Source of the DNA: Chitinophaga pinensis
Lineage (GTDB): Bacteria > Bacteroidota > Bacteroidia > 2-12-FULL-35-15
Direction: 5' to 3'
NCBI GenBank assembly: GCA_945865315.1
Contig: CAMBDK010000021.1
Location: forward strand, 1 to 32,212
DNA: 32,212 nt
The notes beneath the pieces are model-generated. The model saw only the letters and a program-made list of their open reading frames with translations, was not told the origin of the DNA and searched no databases. Of the stretch, positions 15,552 through 25,306 are shown piece by piece; the first letter of the stretch is position 1, and the number at the start of each line of letters is the position of its first letter. The position numbers and the translations under genes are program-made.

Positions 15552-16532
15552 TTGAAACCAAGCATTGATAAGATATTTAAAATAAAAACACTAGCAGAAT
15601 TTAAACTGATGGCTTTTGCCGTCTTTGATTATCAATATAATAACAATGAGGTTTACAGGGAATATATAATTTCTTTAAAAGTAAATACTAATAATATTAA
15701 AGAGCTGGACCAAATCCCTTTTCTGCCAATTGAATTTTTTAAAACTCATAGCGTAATATCAGATGTTAATGAAAATGACCGTTCGGCACTATTTACTAGT
15801 AGTGGCGATATTAAGAGTAAACATTATGTGAGTGATGTATCTATCTATGAAAATAGTTATCGCAAAGGATTTGAATATTTTTATGGTAATATCAAAGACT
15901 ATATTGTCCTAGCCTTATTACCATCCTATTTAGAACGTTCAGGGTCTTCATTAATATACATGGCAGAAGATTTAATAAAAAGGAGTAAAAATTCATTGGA
16001 GGGTTTTTATTTAAACAATTATAATGAATTAATAATACGGCTTAATGAACTTGAACAACAAGGGCAAAAAACTTTATTATTGGGTGTAAGTTATGCATTG
16101 CTTGATTTAATTGAGAAGGAGAAATTCCAATTAAACCACACAATTGTTATGGAAACGGGAGGAATGAAGGGAAAACGTTCAGAAATGGTGAGGGAGGAGT
16201 TGCACGGTATTTTATGTAAAGGTTTTGGCCTGAAGCAAATACATAGTGAATATGGAATGACAGAGTTATTATCGCAAGCGTATTCAACAGGAGCTGGCAT
16301 TTTTAATTCACCTCCATGGTTAAAAATTATGATCCGTGATATGAATGATCCTTTTTCTTTTTTACCCAATAATAAAACTGGCGGCATTAATATTATCGAT
16401 CTTGCCAATATTAATTCCTGTTCATTTATAGCTACGCAAGATTTAGGTAAAACAATTTCAAAAAAATCATTTGAAGTGCTTGGACGCTTTGATAATAGTG
16501 ATATTAGGGGATGTAATTTGTTGGTGGAATAA
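15552..16532 (+). CDS. LuxE-type acyl-protein synthetase
   Basis: This 326-residue member of the LuxE/acyl-protein synthetase branch of adenylate-forming enzymes has FAVFDYQYNNNEVYREY (about 23-39), IPFLPIEFFKTHSV (about 56-69), the Ser/Gly-rich LFTSSGDIKSKHYVSD (about 79-94), LPSYLERSGSSLIYM and a late HSEYGMTELLSQAY segment (about 235-248). LuxE enzymes activate a fatty acid with ATP and pass the acyl group to a protein. Non-luminous bacteria use relatives in lipid or surface-glycan modification, and the substrate here is unknown. The start is TTG at 15552. An in-frame TAA lies at 15534-15536, no ATG or GTG lies between, and the next ATG falls inside the conserved N-terminus. Length is somewhat shorter than the roughly 370-residue LuxE of luminous bacteria. 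Confidence 0.8.
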   Translation: MKPSIDKIFKIKTLAEFKLMAFAVFDYQYNNNEVYREYIISLKVNTNNIKELDQIPFLPIEFFKTHSVISDVNENDRSALFTSSGDIKSKHYVSDVSIYENSYRKGFEYFYGNIKDYIVLALLPSYLERSGSSLIYMAEDLIKRSKNSLEGFYLNNYNELIIRLNELEQQGQKTLLLGVSYALLDLIEKEKFQLNHTIVMETGGMKGKRSEMVREELHGILCKGFGLKQIHSEYGMTELLSQAYSTGAGIFNSPPWLKIMIRDMNDPFSFLPNNKTGGINIIDLANINSCSFIATQDLGKTISKKSFEVLGRFDNSDIRGCNLLVE

Positions 16533-16607
16533 TGGGAAAAACTGGATTGAAATAAGAATTACAAAAAAAAATGCATTTGTCTTTACTATAATGTATCCTA
16601 AGTTTGG

Positions 16608-16626
16608 TTTGGATTTGCAATCCAAA
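16608..16626. repeat. Small perfect stem-loop
   Basis: TTTGGATT (16608-16615) and AATCCAAA (16619-16626) pair around TGC in the spacer between the convergent LuxE-like and fadB genes. Together with the next hairpin it may help end transcription. Confidence 0.4.
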
Positions 16627-16641
16627 TCTATTTATTTGCTG

Positions 16642-16678
16642 ATTTTAAATCCCTGCCTCTATGATCGGGATTGAAAAT
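16642..16678. terminator. Possible terminator between convergent genes
   Basis: The arms at 16642-16653 and 16667-16678 pair over 12 bp with one mismatch and a 13-nt loop. AT-rich ends on both sides make it a candidate bidirectional terminator for the LuxE-like gene and fadB. Confidence 0.4.
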
Positions 16679-16815
16679 ACCTACCAGCAGTGGTAATTAG
16701 GTTTGAAATAAAAAAATAGAAAATAGCACTTTTCTTCACTACATTGTATTCGCCCAATAGTATTGTGGGATAATTAAGTTAAATTGTTTAATTAATTAAC
16801 GCAGCCAGTTATTTA

Positions 16816-18966
16816 TTAAATAATTTCCAGCACTTCAGCTTTTTTGTCTTGATAATAATATTTTCCTTTTACAGCCATTTCTTTCATTTTAGAGGTAGGC
16901 TTGAAGCGTTTGCCATATTTTTTAGCTAGCAGGTTGCAATCAGCCACAAATTTCTTTAATCCTATGGTATCAATATAAGAAATTACGCCTCCTGAATAAG
17001 GAGCAAATCCCCATCCTAATATTGAACCAATATCAGCATCGGCAGGTTTATTTACAATTTTCGACTCTATACATTTAACAGCTTCAAGCGACTGGATGAA
17101 TAATAGTCGCTTTTTAATCTCTTCTACTTCCGGTTGCTTTGATAATTGAGGGTATACATCGGCAATTCCCGTCCATAATACTTTTTTGCCACCTTGCGGA
17201 TAATCATAAAATCCTTTTTTAGCTTTTTTACCAGGTCGGTCTAATTCTTCAAAAAATTTATTAATTACTGATATTGCAGCGTCGTTCCTTATTTTTCCTG
17301 TATCCAATTCTGTTTGTTTATTTATTTTATAACATAGTTCCAGGCTTAATTCATCGGCTAATGCTAAAGGTCCTACTGGCATGCCGGCCATTTTACCTGC
17401 ATTTTCAATTAGTGCTGGAGAAACACCATTAGCAAGGCATTCCAGTCCTTCAAATATATAAGTTAATACCACTCTAGTGGTATAAAATCCCCTACCATCA
17501 TTCACAACTATAGGAGTTTTTTTTATTTTTTTTACCAAGTCAATTGCCATGGCAATAGCATAATCAGAAGTTTTAGCACCTAAAATAATTTCAACTAGCT
17601 GCATTTTATCAACAGGAGAGAAAAAGTGAATGCCAATAAAATTTTGAGGTCGTGCCGAAGCTTTTGCTAATCCTGAAATGGGTAGGGTAGAAGTGTTGGA
17701 TGCAAAAACAGCATTGGGTCCAAGCACTACTTCAGATTCTTTGGTAACAGCCGCTTTTAATTCACGATTTTCGAAAACTGCTTCAATCACCATATCACAA
17801 TCGGCAATACCAGAAGGGATATTTGTAGTTACTATTCGAGCCAGTATTTCGTCATACTTTTCTTTGCTAAGTACATTATTAGCAAGTTTTTCATCTAACA
17901 ATTTAACAGAATATGCTTTTCCTTTTTCGGCAGCTTCTATTGTAACATCTTTTAATACTACATTTAAACCATTTGTTGCTGCTACATAAGCAATCCCTGC
18001 TCCCATCATTCCAGCTCCAAGAATACCAATTTTGTTAAGATTTGTTGGTGGAATGTCCGATGGTCTGGCAGCACCTTTATTTGCTTCATTCATATTAATG
18101 AACAGCGTACGGATCATATTTTTTGATTCAGAACTTAATACACAATGTGTGAAATATCTGCATTCTACAGTTAATGCCTTATCTATAGAAAGCTGTAAGC
18201 CCTCATAAATACAGTTTATAATGGCAATAGGGGCAGGGTAATTTCCATAAGTTTTTTTGAGGACCAATCCGGCAGCAGCAGGAAGGGCCATTAATAATTT
18301 AGGACTTTGTATCCCGCCGCCAGGAATAACAAATCCGCTCTCATCCCAAGGTTGTAAAGCCTTACCAACATTATTAATCCATTGTTTTGCAGCAATAATA
18401 AGTTGTTCGTTGGAATCAACCAATTGATTAATTAAGCCAAGTTTCAAGGCTTGATCAGGCCGTAGCTTTTTACCTTCGAGTAATAATGGCAATGCTTCTA
18501 ATACGCCTATCATGCGGGGTAATTTTTGAGTACCTCCTCCTCCAGGAAGCAACCCAAGCAATACCTCTGGCAATCCAATTTGAATTTTAGAATCATTAAC
18601 AGCGATGCGATAATGACAAGCAAGACACAGTTCGTATCCACCACCGAGGGCCGTTCCATTAATGGCTGCAACCACAGGTTTTCCTCCAGTTTCAGTTTTT
18701 CTTAGCACAGCATGAAGCCGATTGGTTATTGCCATGATTATTTTTGGTTCATCAATGCCCATTATCATTTTCAAATCAGCACCAAGCATAAAATCTTTTT
18801 TTGACGATGTAAGGATAATTCCTTTTACAGCTGTATCGGCAATGGCGTTACTAATGTTAATTTCAAAGTCGCCAAGAAATTCAGCATCAATTACATTTAC
18901 GTTTGATTTTGAATTATCAAAGCTTATGGTTGCAATACCATCTATGTCTTTTGTGTAGTGTATCAT
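16816..18966 (-). CDS. fadB: Bifunctional enoyl-CoA hydratase / 3-hydroxyacyl-CoA dehydrogenase
   Basis: This 716-residue fusion is of the FadB/FadJ type. The crotonase half (about 1-190) has GGYELCLACHYRIA with Glu112 and GLPEVLLGLLPGGGG with Glu134, the catalytic pair. The dehydrogenase half has the NAD-binding GILGAGMMGAG (glycines 317, 319 and 322) and FIGIHFFSPVDKMQLVE with catalytic His447, followed by two helical C-terminal dimerisation domains. It hydrates 2-enoyl-CoA and oxidises the 3-hydroxyacyl-CoA formed, the middle steps of fatty-acid beta-oxidation. The thiolase gene for the last step lies 110 bp upstream on the same strand, so the two probably form an operon. FadB versus FadJ cannot be settled by eye. 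Confidence 0.92.
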   Translation of the reverse strand: MIHYTKDIDGIATISFDNSKSNVNVIDAEFLGDFEINISNAIADTAVKGIILTSSKKDFMLGADLKMIMGIDEPKIIMAITNRLHAVLRKTETGGKPVVAAINGTALGGGYELCLACHYRIAVNDSKIQIGLPEVLLGLLPGGGGTQKLPRMIGVLEALPLLLEGKKLRPDQALKLGLINQLVDSNEQLIIAAKQWINNVGKALQPWDESGFVIPGGGIQSPKLLMALPAAAGLVLKKTYGNYPAPIAIINCIYEGLQLSIDKALTVECRYFTHCVLSSESKNMIRTLFINMNEANKGAARPSDIPPTNLNKIGILGAGMMGAGIAYVAATNGLNVVLKDVTIEAAEKGKAYSVKLLDEKLANNVLSKEKYDEILARIVTTNIPSGIADCDMVIEAVFENRELKAAVTKESEVVLGPNAVFASNTSTLPISGLAKASARPQNFIGIHFFSPVDKMQLVEIILGAKTSDYAIAMAIDLVKKIKKTPIVVNDGRGFYTTRVVLTYIFEGLECLANGVSPALIENAGKMAGMPVGPLALADELSLELCYKINKQTELDTGKIRNDAAISVINKFFEELDRPGKKAKKGFYDYPQGGKKVLWTGIADVYPQLSKQPEVEEIKKRLLFIQSLEAVKCIESKIVNKPADADIGSILGWGFAPYSGGVISYIDTIGLKKFVADCNLLAKKYGKRFKPTSKMKEMAVKGKYYYQDKKAEVLEII

Positions 18967-19076
18967 AATGTAAAAAAGTAGTTTCTAATGAAAGATTATT
19001 TGTAAATATTAGAATGATAGTATTTAATGATAATCAAAAAGGTAAAAAAATATTATTTAATAAAAAGCTTATATAA

Positions 19077-20285
19077 CTATACCCTTTCAATTATTGTAGC
19101 AATACCCATTCCACCGCCAATACAGAGGGTAATAAGTCCGGTTTGTTTATTAGTTCTTTCCAATTCATCTAAAATAGTTCCTAAAAGCATAGCACCAGTA
19201 GCACCTAAGGGATGTCCCATAGCAATAGCACCACCATTTACATTTACTTTATCAGGAGCAATATTTAGTTCTTCCATAAAGCGGAGAGGAACCACAGCAA
19301 AAGCTTCATTTATTTCGAATAGATCGATATCGGAAACGTTCATTTTTGCTTTTTTTAATGCCTTTAAGGATGCAGGATAAGGCGCCGTAAGCATGATGGT
19401 GGGTTCAGCACCAACCACAGCAAAGGATCGTATTTTTGCTCTTGGTTTCAGATTTAATTTAATGCCAATTTTTTTACTTCCAATAAGCACAAGAGAAGCT
19501 CCATCAACAATACCTGAAGAATTACCTGCATGGTGCGGATGCAACAATGTTTCCACTTCTGGATATTGCTGAATAGCAACAGCATCGTAACCTGCCATAG
19601 TACCAATGGATTCAAATGCTGGCTTTAGTGAAGAAAGTTTTTGAAGCGTAGTATCCGCACGCACAATTTCGTCTTTTTCAATGATAGTAATGCCATTCAA
19701 ATCTATAACAGGAACTATTGATTTTTGAAACCTGCCTTCATTCCATGCAGTAGTAGCACGAAGGTGCGATTCTACAGCAAATGCATCGAGAATGGAACGG
19801 TTATAACCATATTTGGTAGCAATTAAATCGGCTGATATGCCTTGAGGAACTATGTGATGCTTAAGAATCATATTGGGATCTGAGAATAATGCAAAGCCAT
19901 CAGCTCCCATTAAAACCCGCGACATAGATTCTACACCACCTGCAACTATGAGGTCTGTAAATCCTGACATAATATACGCTGCCGCTTGATTAATAGCTTC
20001 CAATCCAGAGCCGCAATAACGGTTCAATGAAACTCCTGCAGTATTATTGCTATATCCAGCAGCGATAGCAGCAGTTTTTGCAATGTCGGAACCTTGTTCA
20101 GCAATTTGAGTAACACAGCCGATAATAGCATCCTCTACATACGAAGTATCTAAATTATTCCTTTCGCGAATGGCGTTAAAAGTTGTTGTTAGTAATCGTA
20201 ATGCGGGAACTTCGTGTAGGGCTCCATCTTTTTTCCCTTTTCCTCTGGGAGTGCGGACTGCATCATAAATATAAGCTTCTGCCAT
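19077..20285 (-). CDS. fadA: Acetyl-CoA C-acyltransferase (3-ketoacyl-CoA thiolase)
   Basis: This 402-residue thiolase carries all three catalytic regions: nucleophile Cys91 in [15 protein letters not shown], His358 in [15 protein letters not shown], and Cys388 in CIGGGMG near the C-terminus. It cleaves 3-ketoacyl-CoA with CoA to release acetyl-CoA, completing each beta-oxidation turn. It could also run in reverse with short chains. Length is normal, and the ATG at 20285 gives the standard N-terminus ([16 protein letters not shown]). It is followed by fadB, in the order A-B. The 291-bp spacer upstream contains no clear promoter match. Confidence 0.94.
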   Translation of the reverse strand: MAEAYIYDAVRTPRGKGKKDGALHEVPALRLLTTTFNAIRERNNLDTSYVEDAIIGCVTQIAEQGSDIAKTAAIAAGYSNNTAGVSLNRYCGSGLEAINQAAAYIMSGFTDLIVAGGVESMSRVLMGADGFALFSDPNMILKHHIVPQGISADLIATKYGYNRSILDAFAVESHLRATTAWNEGRFQKSIVPVIDLNGITIIEKDEIVRADTTLQKLSSLKPAFESIGTMAGYDAVAIQQYPEVETLLHPHHAGNSSGIVDGASLVLIGSKKIGIKLNLKPRAKIRSFAVVGAEPTIMLTAPYPASLKALKKAKMNVSDIDLFEINEAFAVVPLRFMEELNIAPDKVNVNGGAIAMGHPLGATGAMLLGTILDELERTNKQTGLITLCIGGGMGIATIIERV

Positions 20286-20576
20286 TTTTATAGTTTATTT
20301 TTTCTTTATAAAAATAATTTATTATAATATTTTTTTGACCTAATAAAAACAAGATTTAAAATAATATATTAAAATTAAAAAAAGATGTTAATCTGAAAAA
20401 TTACAATCTATCGTAAATGTAATAATAATATTAAGATTTTTAAAAAAGTATTGAAATAGCGTTTAGGAACGAATATTTATTTAAATAAAAAATATATTTT
20501 AATTCCAAAAATAATGAGCTGAGGCAGAAAAAAAACTATAAATAGTATTGGAAAATCAGCTATTGTTATTTTATAT

Positions 20577-21554
20577 TTACTTATTGTTAGATGAGTAAAG
20601 TATAAAAGAAGCTTTACCAATTAAATGATTTTCCGGAACAAATCCCCAGTACCTAGAATCAATTGAGTTATAACGGTTATCGCCCAAAACAAAAAAATAA
20701 TTCATTTTAAAAGTGTACGTTTTAGCATATTTCCTATTTATAAAAACAGAGTCGTTTTTATTTTCAACAGTATTATTTTCGTGCTGCTCTATAATTTTTT
20801 TATAAAAAATTAAATTTTTATTATCTAATACAATGCTATCACCTTGCTTGGGAATATAGAGAGGCCCAAAATGATCTATATTCCATTTAACAGCTGCATT
20901 ATTCGGGAAATATTTAGAAGAATATGCTTCTTTTGGAGTGATATTTTTTTCGACAAAGTTTATATCCTTTAAATTTAATAGTGAATCCGCATTGTTTTCT
21001 GAAATAAAAACATGGTGCTTATTTCCTGTAAATCTGTTATTGGGTGCATAGTTTCTAAGTTTATTTAATACAATGGAATCAATATTATTGCCATTGCTAG
21101 TTATGGTATAGTTAAATAATATATTTTCAGTTTCTACCAATTTTTCACCATTTATAAATACCTGTCCATTATCTATTAAAATACTATCGCCAGGCAAGCC
21201 AACGCAACGTTTTACATATTCAGTAAGCTCATCTGTTGGAAGATTGTTAGGTATAGGAAGATTAAATACGATAATATCATTTTTTTTAACAGAGGAATAC
21301 CCCGGGATTCTCAAGTAAGGCAATTTTATCCAATCTAAAAATAAATGTTGGTTACCCCACGATAAGGAAAGCGGTGTAATAGGAAATCGAGGCCCGTAAG
21401 CTAATTTATTTACTAATATAAAATCACCTTCATGCATTGAATTGTGCATAGAGGGTGTATAAATTTGAAAGGTTTGGAAAATAAAAATTTTAGTAAACAG
21501 CCAAATTATAAATGCAAAAAAAAGGATTTGTAATATTTTATTTATTGTAGTCAT
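20577..21554 (-). CDS. lepB: Signal peptidase I
   Basis: This 325-residue protein has one N-terminal membrane span (about 7-27). The catalytic serine is S35 in YTPSMHNSM, and the catalytic lysine is K115 in EYVKRCVGLPGDS. The C-terminal signature is FVLGDNRYNSIDSRYWGFVP. It removes signal peptides from Sec-exported proteins at the outer face of the inner membrane. A large insert of roughly 110 residues between the GLPGDS box and the GDNR box is poorly conserved and rich in Asn and Asp, as often seen in this phylum. The gene stands alone. Start at 21554 places the membrane span directly at the N-terminus as expected. Confidence 0.95.
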   Translation of the reverse strand: MTTINKILQILFFAFIIWLFTKIFIFQTFQIYTPSMHNSMHEGDFILVNKLAYGPRFPITPLSLSWGNQHLFLDWIKLPYLRIPGYSSVKKNDIIVFNLPIPNNLPTDELTEYVKRCVGLPGDSILIDNGQVFINGEKLVETENILFNYTITSNGNNIDSIVLNKLRNYAPNNRFTGNKHHVFISENNADSLLNLKDINFVEKNITPKEAYSSKYFPNNAAVKWNIDHFGPLYIPKQGDSIVLDNKNLIFYKKIIEQHENNTVENKNDSVFINRKYAKTYTFKMNYFFVLGDNRYNSIDSRYWGFVPENHLIGKASFILYSSNNK

Positions 21555-21921
21555 TTTTTAGTTGAATCCAAGTTATTAATACTTAAAGTATAATTTTTTA
21601 ATAATGATAAGTTCATTGTTCGATTTTAAGATTAATTAAATTATTATACATATAGTTTGTAAAAAACACATATCTTTTATGCGTTGATGTAAAATAGGAT
21701 TTTGAGTAATTCGGTACAAACAATTATAATTAAATTAATCGAATAAAATTTAAAAAAACAGGAATTGATTATATTAAATGGTTGTAATATCATTTTAAAA
21801 GGATTTACAAGGTAAATACTTTATGTTTTTCATTGAAAAACCTAAAAAAGTGTTCATTAATTTACTAATTGAAATATTTTGATAGTATATTTGTAATGCA
21901 TATTTTTAGAATATAAATGAG
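21555..21921. other. Spacer between divergent genes
   Basis: This 367-base AT-rich spacer between lepB and the beta-barrel gene contains a -7 box at 21886-21893. No coding frame, RNA gene or repeat was seen. Confidence 0.5.
21886..21893 (+). promoter_or_regulatory. Probable -7 box for the beta-barrel gene
   Basis: TATATTTG matches the -7 consensus 29 nt before the start codon. A partial -33 (TTTA at 21861-21864) is present at 21-nt spacing. Confidence 0.4.
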
Positions 21922-22767
21922 ATGTATTATAAATTACCAATTCTCTTAATAGCTTTTTTGCTAATTAATTTTGAACTTTATTCACAAGATGAAATATGCA
22001 ACTGTCCGGGCCAAAATAAAGTTGGTAAAGGATCTATATATTTTATGTGGGGTTATAATCGAGACTGGTTTTCGAAAAGCGATATTCATTTCAAAAATAC
22101 TTCAGGAGAGTTCAACCCAGTAACCAATAATTACGATTCATACGATTTTACTCTCTTTGGCTTAAAAGCAGAAGATCGTCCAGGTTTTAAAAAACTTTTG
22201 ACTTCTGATTTAACCATACCACAATACAATTACCGCCTTGGATATTATTTTAATGATAAGAATGATTTAGGAATAGAAATAAATTTCGATCATACCAAAT
22301 ATGTGATGGTTAATTATCAAAATTTAAGATTGGAAGGAACCATTCGTGGACAATACTATAATCAAGACACAGTAGTACAAGCAGTGGATTTTTTAGCTTT
22401 TGAACATTCTGATGGAGCAAACTTTTTAATGTTAAATATAATTAAGCGACAACAATTTTTAGTTACTGCAAACAAGAAACATTGGGTAAGTGGCATTGTA
22501 AAAATTGGAGGAGGTATTGTAATTCCAAGAACAGATATTACCTTATTTGGACAGCGCTTAAATAATCGTTTTCATATTGCTGGATATTTATTTGGTATTG
22601 AAAGTGGAATACGATATGATGCTTTCAAATATTTTTTTATGGAATATACTGTAAAAGGTACTTGGGCAAATTACACAAATGTATTGGCTATTGGCAGTGG
22701 AAAGGTGAATCATAGCTTTTATACTTTGCAAAATATTTTATTATTAGGTGTTCAGTTTCCCCTGTAA
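21922..22767 (+). CDS. Outer-membrane beta-barrel-like secreted protein
   Basis: This 281-residue protein has a signal peptide (about 1-21, LPILLIAFLLINFELYS). The mature part begins with EICNCPGQN and then shows alternating hydrophobic and polar stretches with aromatic girdle residues, for example GSIYFMWGYNRDWF, YNYRLGYYF, NDLGIEINFDHTKYVMV, IAGYLFGIESGIRYDAF and YFFMEYTVKGTWANY. It ends in a strand with a C-terminal Phe-Pro-Leu. This suggests a small outer-membrane barrel. I do not recognise a specific family, and no neighbour hints at a ligand. The ATG at 21922 is preferred because the overlapping ATG at 21917 is out of frame. Confidence 0.65.
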   Translation: MYYKLPILLIAFLLINFELYSQDEICNCPGQNKVGKGSIYFMWGYNRDWFSKSDIHFKNTSGEFNPVTNNYDSYDFTLFGLKAEDRPGFKKLLTSDLTIPQYNYRLGYYFNDKNDLGIEINFDHTKYVMVNYQNLRLEGTIRGQYYNQDTVVQAVDFLAFEHSDGANFLMLNIIKRQQFLVTANKKHWVSGIVKIGGGIVIPRTDITLFGQRLNNRFHIAGYLFGIESGIRYDAFKYFFMEYTVKGTWANYTNVLAIGSGKVNHSFYTLQNILLLGVQFPL

Positions 22768-22854
22768 TTGAATGGATAAATTATTATAGAGGATGGTTTG
22801 GCCCATATAGCTTTAATAAGGCTGGGCTGATTAGCAAAAAAAATTGACAATTAT

Positions 22855-23298
22855 CTAATTACTCAATAATTCCTTAACAATTGCCGAAATAGTTTTACCA
22901 TCAGCCTTACCAGCTAATTGTTTAGAAGCAATACCCATTACTTTACCCATATCTGCAGCCGAAGAAGCTCCAACTGCTATAATGATTTTGGAAATTTCAG
23001 ATTTTATTTCTTCAGAACTCATTTGTTTAGGCAGATAGGCTTCAATAATACCTGCTTGAAACAATTCCACATCGGCTAAATCTTTACGATTTTGAGTTAT
23101 ATATATTTCAGCGGTTTCTTTACGTTGTTTTGCCATTTTTTGAAGGGCTTTTAACTCTGTATCATCATTATAGCCTTCGGCAGAGGTTTTTAATAATAAT
23201 ATAGCAGATTTTACAGCACGTAGCGCTTCTAATTTAGCAGCATCTCTTGCTAGCATAGCCGTTTTGATATCCGAATTTATTTTTTCCTCTAATGCCAT
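22855..23298 (-). CDS. yqeY: GatB/YqeY domain protein
   Basis: This 147-residue stand-alone YqeY-type protein has an N-terminal helical half with MALEEKINSDIKTAMLARDA and EALRAVKSAILLLKT. The C-terminal half has the tail-domain motif ASSAADMGKVMGIASKQLAGKADGKTIS in two parts (about 110-137). The family shares the tRNA-binding tail domain of the GatB amidotransferase subunit. Its cellular role is not settled, but it is widespread and probably tRNA-related. Length matches the family. It lies 116 bp downstream of the deoxynucleoside kinase gene on the same strand, so co-transcription is possible. Confidence 0.9.
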   Translation of the reverse strand: MALEEKINSDIKTAMLARDAAKLEALRAVKSAILLLKTSAEGYNDDTELKALQKMAKQRKETAEIYITQNRKDLADVELFQAGIIEAYLPKQMSSEEIKSEISKIIIAVGASSAADMGKVMGIASKQLAGKADGKTISAIVKELLSN

Positions 23299-23414
23299 TA
23301 TATAAATTTTTAATTATTTATTTATTGTTTATTATATATTTATTGAATTTAAAAACCATATAAATTTCAAATAATATCTCTTTAAATATTTGTATGATTT
23401 AATAGACTATTTTT

Positions 23415-24041
23415 CTAAAACAATCCATTAATTTCAGCATCAATTTTATTGATAATAAGTCCCAGATCTTCTTGTTTTTCAAGGAAATTAATATTGTCAA
23501 CATCCACAATTAAAAGTTTCGCACCAGGATGATTTTGGTCATAGGAACTTATAAATGCTTCATAACGTTCATTCAATCGTTTTAAATAGTCTAATCGAAT
23601 TGCATTTTCATAATCACGCCCACGTTTTTGAATTTGATTTACCAAGGTAGGTATGGATGCCCTCAAATAAATTAATAAATCGGGAGGAGAAATAAAAGAT
23701 TCCATCAATTTAAACAAAGCAAAATAATTTTCAAAATCACGGGTAGTCATTAAGCCCATAGCATGCAAATTTGGTGCAAAAATATAAGCATCTTCATAAA
23801 TCGTCCTGTCTTGAATTACTGTTTTACCTTTGCTCCTAATTTGTTGTATTTGTCCAAAGCGGCTATTTAAAAAATACACCTGTAAATTAAAAGACCAACG
23901 TTGCATGTCTTCGTAAAAATCATTCAGGTAGGGGTTGTCGTCGGCATCTTCAAAATGCGGCTGCCATTTATAATGTTTTGATAAAAGTGTAGTAAGTGTA
24001 GTTTTACCCGATCCTATGTTACCTGCTATTGCTATGTGCAT
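23415..24041 (-). CDS. Deoxynucleoside kinase
   Basis: This 208-residue kinase has the P-loop GNIGSGKTT (7-15), followed by FEDADDNPYLNDFYED (substrate region), WSFNLQVYFLNSRF, the conserved IQDRTIYEDAYIFA box (DRS-type motif), LLIYLRASIPTLVNQIQKRG with the arginine-rich lid (QKRGRDYE), and a C-terminal YDxxxP-like SYDQNHPGAKLLIVDVD. It phosphorylates deoxynucleosides (deoxyguanosine/deoxyadenosine or deoxycytidine type) in the nucleotide salvage pathway in the cytoplasm. Exact base preference cannot be told. Length is typical. A TATATTTG -7 box lies about 36 nt upstream at 24077-24084. Confidence 0.9.
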   Translation of the reverse strand: MHIAIAGNIGSGKTTLTTLLSKHYKWQPHFEDADDNPYLNDFYEDMQRWSFNLQVYFLNSRFGQIQQIRSKGKTVIQDRTIYEDAYIFAPNLHAMGLMTTRDFENYFALFKLMESFISPPDLLIYLRASIPTLVNQIQKRGRDYENAIRLDYLKRLNERYEAFISSYDQNHPGAKLLIVDVDNINFLEKQEDLGLIINKIDAEINGLF

Positions 24042-24432
24042 ACTTAATTTAAATAATTTTTAGTAAATTAATTGTTCAAATATATTGTTATTTTTTAGAT
24101 GTATCCTCCTTAATTGATAACGAAAATACAAAATCTAGAAGTTTACTGTTATAAAAAAATGAAATTGTGAATAAGTTTTTTAAAATAATATTTTTTTTAA
24201 AAAATAAGATAGTTTATAACATTTACTTTATTTAATACAACTTTTAGAATTATTAATAAAAATCAAAATAACACATCATTTTAGTTCCTTTAAAGGATAT
24301 ATAAAAATATATTATAAAAAGTAAAATATAGCAATATAGGCTATGCTATTGGATTGGTATCCTATAAAAATAAAATAGTTGTAATATTTTTAAAAAAAAA
24401 TTAATAAAGTATTTCCTCCATTGGCCACAAAA
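24042..24432. other. AT-rich spacer
   Basis: These 391 bases lie between the kinase gene and the next gene upstream. They hold a -7 box for the kinase (minus strand, 24077-24084) and otherwise only AT-rich sequence. No coding frame, hairpin with a U run, or repeat was recognised. Confidence 0.5.
24077..24084 (-). promoter_or_regulatory. Possible -7 box for the deoxynucleoside kinase gene
   Basis: The minus strand reads TATATTTG, a full -7 match, about 36 nt before the start codon. A clear -33 TTTG at the right spacing is lacking. Confidence 0.35.
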
Positions 24433-25236
24433 TTATTGGATTCTATAAATTGAAATTGATTTAGACCCTTGAAGTATTAAAACATCCATTTCCAATCTAA
24501 AATTTTGGAATTCAATTTCAGGAGTTTCAAACTGCAATGTTTCGGTAGTTTTTAAATTATAGGACAACACTTTTTTATCAGAAATATAATATATCATATC
24601 TCCTATAGCCTGGAAATGTTTTATATTTTTTTCAAAAAAAGTTTTATAATAGGTGCCATAAATATCGAAAATTAAAATGCCCGAGGATGGGTTATTAAGA
24701 TAAATTCTATTGTTGTATTCCATCAAATAATTTGGCAGTAAATCTATGTTTATTAAATTACTAAGATTCCCAGATTCTTGGGTTATTTCATTAGATTGAT
24801 TCATCCGCAATATTTCCATGTTCTGTTGATTGTATAACCATATTCCATTATTAAATGAAGAGCAGACCAATTGAGTTTGTTGGTAATTAATTTTGTCGAG
24901 GGCTAGTGGCTCGCCGTTGATACTCAATGTATTATCTAAAAAAATGATTTGTGAAAATTTTCTGTAAAATACCAATAAGCGTAGCATGTTGGAAGCGTCA
25001 ACAAAATCGATATTCCCTAAATTTTTATTGCTATATTTATATAGTAATTTTCCATTTTTATCAAATTTAATAAGCTCATCCCCCTTAATTACATAAATAT
25101 TACTTTGGTTGTCGCTTGTAAAAAAATCGGCTTCTATATTAATTGTTGAAATTAGGCTATATTTATTTTGTGCAAAGCTTGAAGAAATGCATAAAAAATA
25201 CAAAAAAAAGAAATAGTATTTTTTGATTGCATCCAT
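24433..25236 (-). CDS. Secreted propeller-like hypothetical protein
   Basis: The open frame begins at 25272, but the second Met, at 25236, gives a standard signal peptide (KKYYFFFLYFLCISSSFAQ). I therefore place the start there, giving 267 residues. The mature part shows repeated short beta-rich blocks of the type NIYVIKGDELIKFDKNGKLL, GIWLYNQQNMEILRMNQ and ILIFDIYGTYYKTFF. The pattern resembles a six-bladed beta-propeller or NHL-like fold. It lies 35-71 bp downstream of the GH3-family gene on the same strand, so they may share a transcript. Similar proteins near housekeeping genes are common in the phylum, but I cannot name a function. Confidence 0.65.
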   Translation of the reverse strand: MDAIKKYYFFFLYFLCISSSFAQNKYSLISTINIEADFFTSDNQSNIYVIKGDELIKFDKNGKLLYKYSNKNLGNIDFVDASNMLRLLVFYRKFSQIIFLDNTLSINGEPLALDKINYQQTQLVCSSFNNGIWLYNQQNMEILRMNQSNEITQESGNLSNLINIDLLPNYLMEYNNRIYLNNPSSGILIFDIYGTYYKTFFEKNIKHFQAIGDMIYYISDKKVLSYNLKTTETLQFETPEIEFQNFRLEMDVLILQGSKSISIYRIQ

Positions 25237-25306
25237 TTTCTGATGGGTTTTATTTATAAAAAAGCTTTTCATCTAATTGTTTTAAACTGCTAAAAAAATA
25301 TTTTTT

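Noticed and set aside
16471-16674. 67-codon plus-strand frame after the LuxE-like gene
   Set aside because: It overlaps the end of that gene in another frame and covers two hairpins of the convergent spacer.
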